Origin: Pinus tabuliformis
Lineage: Eukaryota > Streptophyta > Pinopsida > Pinales > Pinaceae
Assembly: GCA_031772625.1 (NCBI GenBank)
Contig: CM062815.1
Coordinates: 603,186,505 to 603,250,504, forward strand
Reading direction: 5' to 3'
DNA length: 64,000 nucleotides
This document shows, one piece after another, positions 44,860-56,823 of the stretch. The notes under the pieces were generated by a model. The model was not told the origin of the DNA and made no database searches. It saw only the letters and a program-made list of their open reading frames with translations. The first letter of the stretch is position 1. Each line of letters begins with the position of its first letter. Position numbers and translations under genes: made by a program.

Positions 44860-45940
44860 CCTTCAGAAATTGCGCAATCTTGGAAGGCAGACCAACCTTA
44901 AGGATCTGGATTGCTCAATCCAGAGAGACAGGCTAGCCTTGAACTCAGAAATTGCGCAAAAGCTCCCCCTGCCCTTAGAAACTACGCAATTCACTCAGCG
45001 AAGGAATTGCCCAGTCCCTTATGGTTGGGAATTGCATAATCCTTCTTGGCAATGTGAATGGTCATTGTTTCGAAAAAGAAAAAGAAAAAAGTGAAAAAGT
45101 AATCCCTAGAAAATAGTTAGTGGATAATTAGTTTTTTGAACAGTGGCACAAGTTGTTATTTTTTGCTTTCCGCTAAGTGTCGCTTTTTACTTGATTTTAG
45201 GCATGCGCATCATAAACCCTAGCTCGCTTAGATCTATATAATAAACGCCCCTAGAGCTCATTTACACATTCAATCTTAGAGCTCTAGCTTTCCCAAGGAG
45301 ATCAAGGAACCTTCGATGGAGTTTGCGACGCTTTTCCGAGTTAGTTTTTCTTGTCATCTTTTCTCGCTCTTTTTGTCACTTTTTATCGTTTCGCTTCTTG
45401 GTGTTTTAACTTATATTAGCTTGTACAAGTGTTGGTTCGGTCCTTCGTTCGCTTTTTACAAGTGTCACATCAACATCTTGTTTTTACCCATTAGTGGTTG
45501 TCGTTTCAATGACTCCCTATGCATGTTGTTTTTCCTTTTGCATGCTGCTCTTTTGCACTTGATTTTCACCGATCTAGCTTTCTCTTAGTTAGATCTACAC
45601 TCTTACTTGCACTATCACTCAGATCTACCACATTCCCATCCCCTTCCTCGGAAAATCTATGCTTTACTTGGCCAACAGTTGCCATGTTCAATTGCGCATT
45701 TCGCAACTTCAAGGCTCAAGCCTCATGCTTGGCTTCTGAGACTACGCAATGCACAGTGCTTGGCTTGCCCAACTGTCCATTACGCAGTTCCAAGGCTTAA
45801 GCCTCACCCTTGGCCACTTAAATTGTGCAATGCACTGTCTCTCCCTCAGTCTGCCCAGGCTGAGACTGCGCATTATGCAATTTTAAGCCTCAAGCCTCTC
45901 CTTGACTGTTGAGACTGCACAATGCACAATTTATGAGGCC
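44860..45940 (+). repeat. Dispersed GCGCAAT/GCACAAT motif cluster in Gypsy-A leader
   Basis: About ten degenerate phrases of the form GARAYTRCGCAATKCAC followed by CTTGG or CAAGCC(T), spaced roughly 50-70 bp, for example near 44870, 44950, 45690, 45745 and 45870. Similar in arrangement, not sequence, to the GCGCGGTGCA cluster in the Gypsy-B LTR. Confidence 0.6.
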
Positions 45941-46115
45941 AATCTATTCCCTGAGCCTAAGAATTGTGCAATTTTCCCTCTTAGACTTGTGGTTGTTTCC
46001 TTGATCTTGCTTTGTGATTCATTATTCTTGAGTTAATTTATGTTTGCCATGAGTGCATTTCTCTCTTACAGGTACTATCGTTTTTTAGCACTTCACTTGA
46101 TCAGTTACTGTCACT

Positions 46116-47172
46116 ATGGCTCCAAAGAGATCTGTCTCAAAGGACACTACAAAAAGAAGCACCAGAGAGGTAGTTGGGAGTACTCTAGTGAACTTGCCAG
46201 TTTTCTCAGACACTCAACTATTTATAGAGAAAGAGTTAGACATTACATGGAAAAAGGTGAATGAGGTATTCTCAGCAAAAAAATTCAAAGAAGATCTTAA
46301 ACACTGACAGGTGTACATCAATGTACTCGATTTTTCCATGTGCAGACATTGTCAGCTGGATACTATCACATACAGATAACAAGACCATGACTCTCATAAG
46401 TGCGAGTGGGAAAACACTTGCCTCTTTCCCGAGACATGATTAAAAACTTATGTATCATTTACTGATGCCAAAATCATACATGGATTCCTACTTTTATGCA
46501 GTCACCAACTACCTGAGCACAAAGGATGTCATCAAATGTTGGGTGAAAGAACCTTCCAAATTCCACCATACACCCAAAAAAACTTACAATACAAAATCTT
46601 TCAAGAAGGCTTATCAGTACTTGATAGTCTTATGTTTTCGGATCTATGGTCAAAGCAATACTAAGATCTTTCCAGAAGGCTAGGAATTCTTGCTTAATTA
46701 GGTTATAAATGAAGGAAAACCATTCAACTGGTCAGATTAGTTGGCTTAACTGTTGAGAATTCATGTGACTAATGCTAAGAACCCTCCCATGGGTAAGCAA
46801 GTTAGATTCTACATGTCTACTTATTTTTTGGATGCAATATGTGCTCATAATTCATTTCCTGGCATGAATTGGACCTGGTCACCAAGAGAAACTGTTGTGC
46901 ACATTTACTGCAAGCTGCTTTCAGAGTGCAGCTACAAGGGAGTAATGGAAAACTTGACTGATCACTTCCTCATTCCATTGTACAAGTTAATATTTGAGGA
47001 AGAGCCACCTCGCATGTGTTGGGCATGGCCCAACTTGGTCCAAATTTTGGGTAAAATAGCCCGCAAAAGAAGGAGTGGACACCACGGAGTTGGTGTAGAT
47101 ATATTCATCATGTGGAATTTTAGGGCTTTAGGGATGGGACACAACCCTTATTTTGTAACAGGTATCGGGTAG
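46116..47172 (+). pseudogene. Gypsy-A upstream ORF, unrecognised
   Basis: Starts ATG 46116 (MAPKRSVSKDTTKRS, a basic N-terminus) and shifts frame near 46300-46340. It then continues in one frame to 47172 with stops at about 46441, 46681 and 46738-46747. About 340 residues in all. The C-terminal part reads well (KQVRFYMSTYFLDAICAH, WTWSPRETVVHIYCKLL, LIPLYKLIFEEEPPRMCWAW). It precedes gag, as the ORF1 of unknown function does in Ogre/Tat-type gypsy elements. No domain recognised; comparable in position to the LTR-embedded frame of Gypsy-B. Confidence 0.6.
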
Positions 47173-47836
47173 TAGTCCTTGTTTTATGCATCCATGGTAT
47201 CTGAACCATGGTTTTTGTATATATGAATTGTATAAAAGGATATGTAATACTTTGTATCGAATAATTTAAGAATCAGAATGATAGAAGCATACATGAATCT
47301 CTATTTTCACATCTGTAGTCTATAGTTTAGGGAGAAAGCTCTGTATTTGAGTGCGCGGAGACCTTGAAGACTTTGCAGTCGAGTGCACAGAAAACCGCAA
47401 CTGGGTGCACGGGTCAGAAAAGGGAATGTAATTGAAGATATGTTTAATAAACAAGAAGTTTTGGTGAAGTATTGTATCTCTGTATATGTTAATTGTTTAC
47501 TATTATGCCTCTGATTATGTATGCTTTTATTGAGTTATGCGAAAAAATGTAAGATATATTGCTATGTGTTGAAGTTTATGCGTTTATGTATATTAATCAT
47601 CTATGTGAAGTTCTTATGCATGCGAAGTTATAATATTGATATATAGTAGAAGTAAATACATGACGCCACTTCGAGATATCCCTTCAATTGCAGAACCCTG
47701 GTTCTGTAACCTCCCATAACTACTTCGGGTGAGACTGTGACTTGCTTGCAGGTCGTTTACGAAAGGGCTAGTAGTTGAGGGTTTTGTTGGTGCGCAACAC
47801 ACTCTAAACCCGGGTCAAGCCCCCTCAAACCAACAA

Positions 47837-48316
47837 ATGGACAAGTATGATGGTTAGAATGATCCTAGAGACCACATACAACTCTATATGGTAGCTTGGA
47901 GAGAAATTCTGTGAGAAGAATGGGTACATGGTTTTATCCATACCCTGGAAACGATCCCTCATAATTGGTATTTGGAAACTAAACTTCGACATGACACTGC
48001 TAGCTGGGCGGAAATGGTGGATGGATTTGTGATGACATTCTGATTTGAAGATGACTATCGATATATAGATGCAATGCTGAATATAGTTAAGAAAAATATT
48101 TTTGAAAACGAAGTTCCAGTTATCTGGCAACCTGATTGGGCTGCGCAGATCCGAGATGTGATAAAATGTTATAACCTCACTGCGGAAGAGGATGAAGATC
48201 CTCGCAACATTGATATCAAGGAGTCAGAAGGACATCGTAAAGTGAGTGGGCTTGAAATAGAGATGCCAGATATAACACAGCCACTAAAAATGAAGAAAGT
48301 AAATATAGGGACATAA
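47837..48316 (+). pseudogene. Gypsy-A gag remnant
   Basis: From ATG 47837 (MDKYDG), interrupted by several stops, with gag-like sequence: YMVAWREIL, HGFIHTLETIPHNWYLE, WAEMVDGFVMTF and FEDDYRYIDAMLNIVKK. It runs into a charged segment and ends at a TAA (48314-48316) shortly before RT. No protease (DSG) motif is visible between gag and RT. Confidence 0.75.
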
Positions 48317-48329
48317 GCTGAACCGAAGT

Positions 48330-49340
48330 ATGCGACCATAAGAGATTACTGGGACGAAGACATTGTCAGTAAGATAAAAGACTTGTTGCATGAATATAAG
48401 GAGTTGTTTACTTCTAAATTTTTAGATATGAAAGGCATTATAGGGGATTTGGGAGTTATGAGGATTCCTTTGAAACCTGATGCAAAGCTTGGTAAGCAAA
48501 GGCCTTATAGAGTAAACAAAAAAGATAAGGAAAAGGTAAAAGAAGGATTGGACAAGATGCTAGCAGCGGGGATAATTGAACCTATCGAAGAGTCTGAATG
48601 GGTAAGTCCCATGGTAGTTTAGGAGAAGAAGGCGAAAGAGGAAATTATAATCTGTGTGGACTTTAAGAAGTTGAATGATGCATGCCTGCATGACCCTTTT
48701 CCCACCCCATTTATAGACGAAGTGTTGGATAATGTAGGATGACAAGAGGTTTACTCTTTTACAGATGGCTTCTCAGGGTATCACCAGATCAGAATTGCAC
48801 TAGAAGACAGACATAAAACAACGTTTGCCATAGAATGGGGGTCCTATTGGTACACAATGATGTCATTTGGATTGAAGAATGTGGCTGCCATTTTTCCAGA
48901 GTTGTAATTGTAGCTTTCAAGGAGTATATACACACGTTTCTGGAAGTTTACTTCAATGATTGGACAATGTTTGGGCTATTAAAAAAGCATGTGGTGAGCT
49001 TAAGATTGATGTTGGATACATGTAGGCAGTATCAAATATCATTGAAATTGAAGAAGTGCATATTCTGTGCGCCATTTGGAATATTATTAGGGCATGTGGT
49101 TTGTAAACAAGGATTGATGGTAGATCCGATGAAGATCGCAGTCATTGTAAATCTGCCAGCACTAAAAACTGTAAAACCACTGCATACTACACTAGGACAC
49201 ACTAGTTAGTACAAGAAGTTTATAAAAGGATAAGTGCAGATAAATGCACCGATGGAGAAGTTACTAAAGAAGGATGTGACCTTCCAGTGTGATGAAGAAT
49301 GCCAGAAGAGCTTGAACGTGTTGAAAGAGAAGATGGTAAC
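48330..49340 (+). pseudogene. Gypsy-A reverse transcriptase remnant, truncated
   Basis: Gypsy RT in pieces: DLLHEYKELFTSKF, LKPDAKLGKQRPYRVN, AAGIIEPIEESEWVSPMVV (stop at 48620), CVDFKKLNDACLHDPFPTPF (stop near 48740), FTDGFSGYHQIRIALEDRHK. After a frameshift near 48900 come AFKEYIHTFLEVYFNDW, CIFCAPFGILLGHVV and a KLLKKDVTFQ segment. The catalytic YxDD box reads YFND, so the first catalytic aspartate of that pair is lost. The sequence is cut at 49340 by Gypsy-B. Confidence 0.85.
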
Positions 49341-49692
49341 TGTTAGTGTTGGTATCTTCATCCCTCTGTCAGAGATCAAATTCTCTTGTTGCATTGCATG
49401 TTAGGTGTCCCGCTCAGTCAACTGCATTCCATTAGGAGCATGGATCATCTGACGATAGTGGCTTGTTGTACATTTGCCCTCATGTCCTTTACCTGTTGGC
49501 CCATTTCCGTTCATCAAGATCATCTGCAGTCACTTTTTGTCTTTAAAAGTCCAAGAGTCATTCTTTAGGGTTTCACTTTCATTAGGTCTAGGGTTTCATC
49601 AAAAAGGTTTTCAAAATGTCTAATAACAGTCAGCAGGCACATGAGGAGGTTCCAGTACCAATAAATTTCATAATCAATTGCTCGGAAATGTG

Positions 49693-49730
49693 TTTTTCCT
49701 CAAAACTCTGTTTTGAGGAAAAAACAGAGT
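49693..49730 (+). promoter_or_regulatory. Two mutually exclusive overlapping hairpins in the LTR
   Basis: Stem A pairs TTTTTCCTCAAAA (49693-49705) with TTTTGAGGAAAAA (49711-49723) around CTCTG. Stem B pairs ACTCTGTTTT (49705-49714) with AAAACAGAGT (49721-49730). They share bases and cannot both form. The other LTR has the identical arrangement (61059-61096). Function unknown. Confidence 0.65.
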
Positions 49731-50109
49731 ATTTTAGGTTTTATTGTATTAATTCATGTATTTTCAGTTCTCTTGTATGTAAATCAGTTCAGTGGCAACC
49801 CTGGTCTCCTTGCTAAGCCACAGTAGCTCCATCCCCTGCAAGGCAAACAAAAATCAAGAAAAAACAAGTCACTCAGTTCATCAAAAGGCTCAAATAAAGT
49901 GAAAAGCTAAAAAAAATACCAGAGTTGAAAAGTAAAGTCATATTCCAAACATTATTAAAGTGGGTTTTATGAATAAAAAATTAAAAAGCTCCTTGTATAT
50001 AAATCATTTTCTCAAATCAAAAGCTCATTTTCATTCAAAGAACAAGATTGAGCAAAGTCAAGGCCGTGTTTGAGAAAAGGAAGTGAGTTTGGAGAAAAAC
50101 TATTCGAAT

Positions 50110-50255
50110 TCATGGGCGCGGTGCACTGGGTGAGAGCGCAGCGCATACAAGAGGCGCGGTGCATAGGGCCGCGATTTTCAATGTAAATTTGTTATGGCAT
50201 GATGCACACAAGAGGCGCGGTGCGTTGGGTTTGAAGCGCGGTGCATAGAGCTACC
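50110..50255 (+). repeat. GCGCGGTGCA motif cluster in Gypsy-B LTR
   Basis: Six or so copies of GCGCGGTGCA and variants (GCGCAGCGCA, GCATGATGCA, GCGCGGTGCG) spaced about 15-40 bp in otherwise AT-rich DNA. The right LTR has the same layout at about 61480-61615 with many C/T and G/A differences. An inverted form (GCGCCGTGCC) occurs downstream near 52390. Confidence 0.75.
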
Positions 50256-50792
50256 AAGCCCGATTCTCTCCAAACTCCCTCAAAATTGCCAAAATCACTC
50301 AAAACTTCCATTGTGCAAGTAAGTTAAGCCCTCTTCCTTGCTAGTGAAGGAGTTTTTCATAAAGTTTATGGTGGTTGTGTAAAGAAAAATCAAACCCTAC
50401 TTCCTTGCCATTGCTCAAAAAAAAATATTGCTTAGGGTTTGCTTCTTGTCATTTTGCTGCTAAGTTTATTCTTCCACTCCTTCATTTTTTCACTTCCCCA
50501 CTCATTTTCTCACCTTATCCATCCATTCCCTAACTCCCATATTTAGTCATCCCTATCCCCAAATTCCCATTTTCCAAAATCCTAACTACAAATCCCCAAA
50601 CCCTAATTGTTGTCCCTAAAGCTTACATATCACTCCCTAATCCCCTGTTTCCCAAACAAAACCTGTCCTAACAGTCCTAAAACCCCTCATACTCTCTCCA
50701 CAGTCCCTCATATACTTTTCCCTTGGTGGAAAAAAATTAAAAACACCATAAATCTCCTATTACTCATCAAGAAAACATACCCACTAGCAAAC

Positions 50793-52298
50793 ATGGAGTC
50801 TGATCCTTCATATGATCGTGATGAAGAGACACACAGTGATTCTTCTACGAAGGTACATGCACCAAGGAGACCTCATAAGGGTGGCAAACATATATGAGAG
50901 GAACCTACCACACTTGTTGAGCCGCAGGCCTGCCCTCTTGCAATCACATGCTTCCAACACCAATCCTGCTATGAGTTTTGTGAACGGGTTGATAGAGTCC
51001 AATATTATCATGAGTTGGCCCAGTTTTTTGTGCTTCATCTACATAATGGCCAAACTACTCTAGCTGGTGTAACATTCACTTTAACACCAGAGTCTATTTC
51101 TTTGGCAACCAGCATTCCTCATATTGGAGAGCAATGGAACAAAAGGTAGCAAATTGACAGGCAACATTATGAACCATACATCAAGCCTAGTTATTTGAGA
51201 TAACTCAGCAAAGTTTTTCCTTTTCGGTACCTGAAAGATTCATATGCTCCTTTGATGAAATTGATAATGAAATATTTCATTTGTGAGGGTCGGTTTTCTC
51301 GCCGATATGCCTATCATATTAGGTTGTTGATGCACTTTACCAGGGTGAGAATGATGAATCTCCCCTACTTCATGTGCCGAAATATTGAGAAGATGACCAC
51401 CCTAGTATAATAAAAGACTCCTCAGCAGCAGTTCAACAGTATATATCATTTTGCTCTCATTAAAATTTTGGTCATGCATCAGCTTGGTTTGCAGGGCATC
51501 ACATGGGAGGACTTCATTTCTCATGAGTTCTTCACAACTCCTCAAGGACCTCCAGAGGCTTTACATGAAATAGGTGGACCTTCACATCAGCATGAGGGTC
51601 ATGAGGCACAGACCGCTAGTATGCCAATGTTTGTCACCTATCAAAAGGGCACTAGACAGTTGTTTGCAGCAGCAAAGCGAGTATTATCTCCACCCGGGGT
51701 GGAAGGGGTCTTGCTTCCTTCATCAGCACAGTAGGTTCAAGACAAGGGCAAGAGGCCATTACAGGATGAGGGGCCTTCAGGTGAGCAGGAGACTGATTTT
51801 ATTCTCATTGAGGGTGATGATACTGATTTGGGCCCACAAAGCTCAAATCTCAAAGAAGACATCCAAGAGCAGCAGGCGGACATCAATGCCTTTTCCCTCA
51901 ACTTAGAAAGAGCTAAGTGGATAATAAAGTACCTAGAGCAAAGAAACAAGCAGCTTGAAGATCAACAAGCGATTATGGAGTTGCAAAATATACGAGAAAA
52001 CCACCAAGCTGCCAAAAGGAGTAGGATGCAACTCACATCACTCGAGCAAGAAATCAATGTCGATCGAGAATCATGGATTGAAAGAGCTAATATCCACTTA
52101 GAAAGAATGTTAGAGAAGGCCAATAGGGAGAAGACATTGTTGAGGCATATGGCTTATCATTACATGGTGAGAAACAAAGTCTGCAAGGCAAGAATCAGGA
52201 GCTTGAAAGCAAAGTTGAAAAGGGCATCAAGGAGGAAAAAGGAGGAAGATAGACTTCAGATATTGGATGATGCTTCCTTGGCCAAACACTACACTTGA
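50793..52298 (+). pseudogene. LTR-embedded ORF of Gypsy-B, left copy, 502 codons with six stops
   Basis: One uninterrupted reading phase from ATG 50793 (MESDPSYD, good context with A at -3 and G at +4) to TGA 52298, with no indel. Six in-frame stops lie near 50895, 51147, 51201, 51408, 51411 and 51732. At each, the right LTR has a sense codon beginning with C. The product has an acidic then basic N-terminus, an unrecognised mixed region (FQHQSCYEF, LARLFVLHLHNGQTT type sequence in the intact copy), a His-rich linker and a long coiled coil (SSNLKEDIQEQQADINAFSL onward) ending in a very basic tail. An alternative in-frame start lies at 50607. I do not recognise a family; a DNA- or RNA-binding accessory protein is a guess. 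Confidence 0.7.
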
Positions 52299-53789
52299 TG
52301 GAGAAGACTCAACCCAAATTTCAAAAAATTTGGGACACTTTTTTCATTTTTGGAATTTTTGGCACAAAAAACAGAATTTTCTGCCCTATGCGCCGTGCCA
52401 CCTGGCGCTCGCTTTTGATGGGAGCCTCTAAATGAAAAAAAATCAGCATTTTTGGATTTGGCATGAAAAAATATGCTTGCATACCAATGGTCAAGAAATT
52501 TTGACAGGTTTTGAGCCCTCAAAAAGGTCAAAAACACTCAAAAAATGACCTTACTGCCCCTATTTTGACACACAGGAAGCAGTGTTGGGAGAACTCAATT
52601 TTGGAGGGACAAATGGAGGCCAAATTTAAAAATTCCACTTGAGTTGGAAGATAGATAGGCATGCCTTTCCAACAAGCACACTTGGAGAAAATTTGGACAC
52701 AGGGAAGGCCTCCAAAAGTGGCTGCAAACAGCCGCTACGCATAGGGGAATTAGCACGACGCATTGGGTAAATTTTGCTCAGTTTGACCAAGAATACTCTG
52801 TTTTTCGCCTAGCTTTTTGACAGTTTGACTTTTCTCATTCTCAATGTCAAACTTGTGATGTAATTTAATGTAAATTGATGTATCTTGATGTAATTATCTC
52901 AAATTTTCACTTATGGAGGTAGATTCGTCTATCATAAAGTTGTTTGCAACTGAATGAATCAGTTCCCTAGTTTCTAGAGGCAAGCTGTTCCACTGCCTAA
53001 TTTCTAGTTCTCAGTTTAGAATTAGTTGTAGCAGCTCCTAAACTTATGAGCTTGACCCCTAGAGGCTAGGATGAGTTATGGTTTGTCTATATCTTGTGAT
53101 CTTTCAGTCATTAGCATGGTTGGACTTTTGAGAAAGCAAGGAGCTTTATTGTATACTCATATCAGCAGTTTTTGGCCAAGGGATTGAGACCAGGGTTTGC
53201 AGCACTCTTTGGGATTCATGTGGCATTTTGTTTTGGTATAGTGATTTCTTCTATAATTGTGAATTTAATTATGTGTTATGTATGCCATTATCTATCTTGT
53301 TTCTTCTTAACTAAATCAAACAAGGGAAAAGGTAGAATCCATTGAAATTGTAGTGCTCTACCTAGGGTTTGCTTTAGCTTTTGATGTTTTCAGCTATTTG
53401 AAGAGGATCCTTGAGTTTTCTTTCCCTCTTCAACTCCTCACCTGTCTAATCTCTCCATCTCATTCAATTTGAAGTGCCAAAATCAGTTTCCTACCTTGCC
53501 CCATTGAGATCTCTGCAAAATTGAGCCTCATTCCCCACACCCAAAATCTGCCTTTCCATTTGAGCCAACAAAAACATCATTTTATTCAATCAAACTCATT
53601 TACACACATACCTAGCCTAAGATCAGTATTCACATTAGTCATCTCAAGCCCTCATATATCATATTTTGCTGAGATTGACTAGGAGAGAGCCCTCTCCTGA
53701 CCTGGTAGGGCTAGCTACCAGGTTAAGCATGGTTTGATGTTGTCCTAGATCCTACCTTTCTCAGCCTAAGGTAGATTTAGGCTCTAACA
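52299..53789 (+). other. 3' part of the Gypsy-B left LTR, non-coding
   Basis: Begins with a palindrome CCCAAATTT-caaa-AAATTTGGG (52313-52334), conserved in the right LTR at 63649-63670, then GCGCCGTGCCACCTGGCGCTC. No convincing frame to 53789. This part likely holds the end of R and U5. Confidence 0.6.
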
Positions 53790-53792
53790 TAG

Positions 53793-53810
53793 TGGTGACC
53801 ATACTGGGGA
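53793..53810 (+). promoter_or_regulatory. Gypsy-B primer-binding site
   Basis: TGGTGACCATACTGGGGA starts three bases after the LTR end (CTAACA). Its first bases pair with the universal tRNA CCA end, and its overall TGGYGAC...GGGGA form matches primer sites of long plant gypsy elements. The exact tRNA cannot be named from the sequence alone. Confidence 0.75.
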
Positions 53811-54139
53811 AGAAAATTTTATTTGTTTGTTGGTATTCTTTGTTTTATAAACTACAGACGGAGTCTGAAGATTAGCCAGGTAGCCTTCAAAACGCTTTTG
53901 CTTTGCATTAGCGCAAGTAGATAAAAGCTACTTCAGTCAATCTCCGGTCTAGTCTTATAAACAGAGTATCTAACCTGCAAATCACCCCAGTACATCTCAT
54001 AATTCTAAGCTTTTGGATGATAAGTTTAGGATTTGATAGGCTGAACAAGTTGTTAATGTCCATTTGATTTCTTGGAAATAATAGCACACTGGCTTCCAGA
54101 AGATATACTAGAGCAAATCCGGATCCTGATCCTCCTCCT

Positions 54140-55729
54140 GTGTATGAAAATCCCAATCTTATTCCAAGAATCCTTCGTCAAGAAAGTTCTGTGATTCCCG
54201 TGTTCAAATCTCATTCATGTCCTGTGGTTTTTGAGTATCTTGAAGATCTTGAGTTTGACGAACAGTTTGGTCTGTCATTGTTTGAAACAAAATCCGAAAG
54301 TGCGGTTGGTTCTACTATCCTGAATCCAGAATTTGTCAAAGATCTTGAAACTGAAAAGGCCAATAAATCAATTGATGATTATATCTTGAAACAACTCCAA
54401 ACTTCAATTGTGGCTTCGAACATCGCTGATTTCTTAGAGTCTGCATCTGCAACCCTTGGGTCATCTGCAATAGCATCTAGCTCCGGAATTCCCACCGAAA
54501 CTCCCTTCATTCCCACCATTCCCGTGCAACCTTCTATCTCTGATAAAAAATCTGCGGTGGTGTCACCTCCGTCCACTCCTTCTACTCCTCAAACATCCAA
54601 AATTTCTTCACCTCCACACACACCTCCTTAGACAACCCATACATCAGATACACCCACTCCCCCAACATCCCCAAGACCGATTGCAAATCCACCAAGAGCA
54701 ATGGCTACTCGGTTTGCACCCCTTGTGCTGCCTCAAAATTTGGATGATATGCTCGTCGATTATCAAAGAAAAATTATATTATTTGATGGCACTCCTCACA
54801 GTGTTACAACTCAGCGACATGTGGACAGGATGATAGATTTCTTCGACCTTCATGAGATTGATGCAGAAAATGTGACCATGAGACTCTTTGTACAAACCTT
54901 TGGTGGTGAAGTGAGGAAATGGTTCAGAGCTTTGCCAGCTGCAAGTATCACTACATTGGCTAATCTACAGAGACAATTTTTGGATCACTGGGAAGTGAAG
55001 AAAAATCCCCTTCAGATCCTTTCCGAATATGAGAACATCAAGCGGAATGTTGGTGAGTCTGTCCAAGATTATTGTATTAGATTCAACTCTGTTTACAATG
55101 CAATTCCTGATCATATAAAGCCACCTATGGGGCTGGATTTAATAAAGTTTCCGGATGGTTTTGATCCTAATATGGCCTATCAATTAAGAGAAAGAGATCC
55201 GGCCACTTTGGAAGACATGTAGAAGATTGCAGTCAGTGTTGAAGCAAATCTGCTTGCCAAGAGAGCTAGAGCAAAAGCTGAAAAGAAGGTCGCAATAAAG
55301 GAAGAGGTTTCCACTTCAGATCAAGTGCTTTGGAAGATGGAGAAGATGTTTGACAGATTGACACTTGACAAGCCTGAAACACAAGTCAGAAACCCCAACT
55401 TCCATGGTTAGCAGCAACCACAATTTAGAATCAAGCAAAGAGAGCAACGAGCACAAGACCAAATGATGCAGCAGCAGGTGAAGACACCCTTACAGCAGAA
55501 TTTTGTACATGGTCTTGAATCAGATGAGGAGGATAATGTAATTGGAGAAGAGAATCATTTCTTTACACCTGATGATCTGCCAATTTTTATCACTGAAGAT
55601 GAGGAGTACTCCAAGAATTCAGCTGTACAAAGGGACGAAAATTTCATTTTGGCAAATGAGACAGTTCTTGAGGAAGAGTTTGATGAATATCAAAGGGGAT
55701 ACATGAATGCTTTGTCAGCCCAACAGTGA
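54140..55729 (+). pseudogene. Gypsy-B gag
   Basis: One reading phase of about 530 codons with TAG stops near 54629, 55220 and 55408 and a final TGA at 55727. The N-terminal part is Ser/Pro/Thr-rich. The central part (from MATRFAPLVLPQNL at 54701) is the retrotransposon gag domain: HVDRMIDFFDLHEI, MRLFVQTFGGEVRKWF, FLDHWEVKKNPLQILSEYENIKR and QDYCIRFN. A charged C-terminal part follows. No CCHC zinc knuckle is visible. A frameshift between about 55730 and 55820 separates it from pol. Confidence 0.85.
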
Positions 55730-55932
55730 CAATATTCACTCAGAAGTAGAGATGTCGCCATAAATCCAATTCAAAAAAGGAAGGAGGCAACAACACCAAA
55801 GAATGATCCTCTTATTGTGCAGAAAAGGGAAAAGAGACAGCTGATCCTACCACCAACAAAACGCCATCAGCAAATGAAAGATCCAATCAGTCAAGTGTAT
55901 CAAAGGAGTAAATTGAAAAGAGGGATGTTTTA

Positions 55933-56448
55933 GTGAAAGAGGGAGAAAAAGTTTCAGTTTTTAACTTAGAAAATGAAATTGCTAAGTTAAAAGTATCTAT
56001 TCCTTTGACTGAGTTGATGAAGAACAACAGCTACAAAGGTCATGTGTCTAAGATTTTGAATTTGGATCCATCATCTGATATGGTGAACGTGGAAGATGAT
56101 AGACCTGAATTGATTTTTGGTCCAGCATTGGAAGGTCAGTCTCAAGATAGTGATGTAGCTCCTTTTTACATCAGTCTCAGGGTGCATGACTATGTGTTAC
56201 ACAATGCTATGTTTGATTCCGGAGCTTCTCATATTCTCATGCCTAAGGCCATCATGGAGAAATTGGGATTGGATATCACTAGAAAATATCATGACCTTTA
56301 CTCTTTTGATTCTGGTAGAGTAAGGTGCATTGGTCTTATCAAGGATTTGGTGGTCAGTTTGGATCAGATTTCGACAAAAAATGTTTTGATGGATGTGGTT
56401 GTGGTAGATATACCTCCTAGATTTGGCATGCTTCTTTCTAGATCTTAG
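55933..56448 (+). pseudogene. Gypsy-B aspartic protease region
   Basis: Contains MFDSGASHILMPKAIMEKLG, the retroviral-type aspartic protease active site (DSGA), followed by a typical beta-rich segment and IPPRFGMLLSRS. Stops at a TAG near 56446, but the same phase continues (RSLGAKIKGTMQLDFSYA) through another stop at about 56566. It processes the polyprotein in a working element. Confidence 0.85.
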
Positions 56449-56823
56449 GGAGCAAAGATTAAAGGGACAATGCAGCTTGATTTCTCCTATGCTACCATTC
56501 CTATGTTCGGTCAAATGAGGAAACTATACCGGGAACAAAAGATGAAGTACATGATTACTAGCAAGTAGAAACCGGTAAATCATCCAATCAACTATGTACA
56601 TACTGATTTAGAATCATTTGTTTTGTATTTAGATAGCTTTAATGATGTAAATAACCAAGTAGTTGAAGTAGAAGACATTCCCAAGATCACTGAAAATTTC
56701 AGAGAGGTATTAAAGAAAGAAAGACAAAGACTTGATAGTACTGTTGAGCAATCAGCCTTCCGACAGCAGCAACATATTGATGGACAGCAAGGAAGAGAAA
56801 CAGAACAAACATAATTTCAGCAT

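Larger units (their letters stand above)
44830..49340 (+). mobile_element. Gypsy-A: heavily decayed Ty3-gypsy element, cut by Gypsy-B
   Basis: Left-hand part of a gypsy element in plus orientation. It has a long leader or LTR with dispersed TGCGCAATGCAC-type repeats (about 44860-45940), an upstream ORF (46116-47172), gag (47837-48316) and RT (48330-49340). It stops abruptly within the RT/RNase H linker at the Gypsy-B LTR boundary. I cannot see either LTR pair member, so its left limit is a guess. The remainder should lie beyond the right end of the window, after Gypsy-B. Confidence 0.7.
49341..53789 (+). repeat. Gypsy-B 5' LTR, 4,449 bp
   Basis: Left boundary is where homology with 60707 onward begins (TGTTAGTG / TGCTAGTG). 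The right boundary is set by CTAACA before the primer site. It contains an overlapping hairpin pair (49693-49730), a GCGC motif cluster (50110-50255), a ~500-codon frame (50793-52298), a palindrome just after its stop (52313-52334) and about 1.45 kb of non-coding sequence. Confidence 0.87.
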
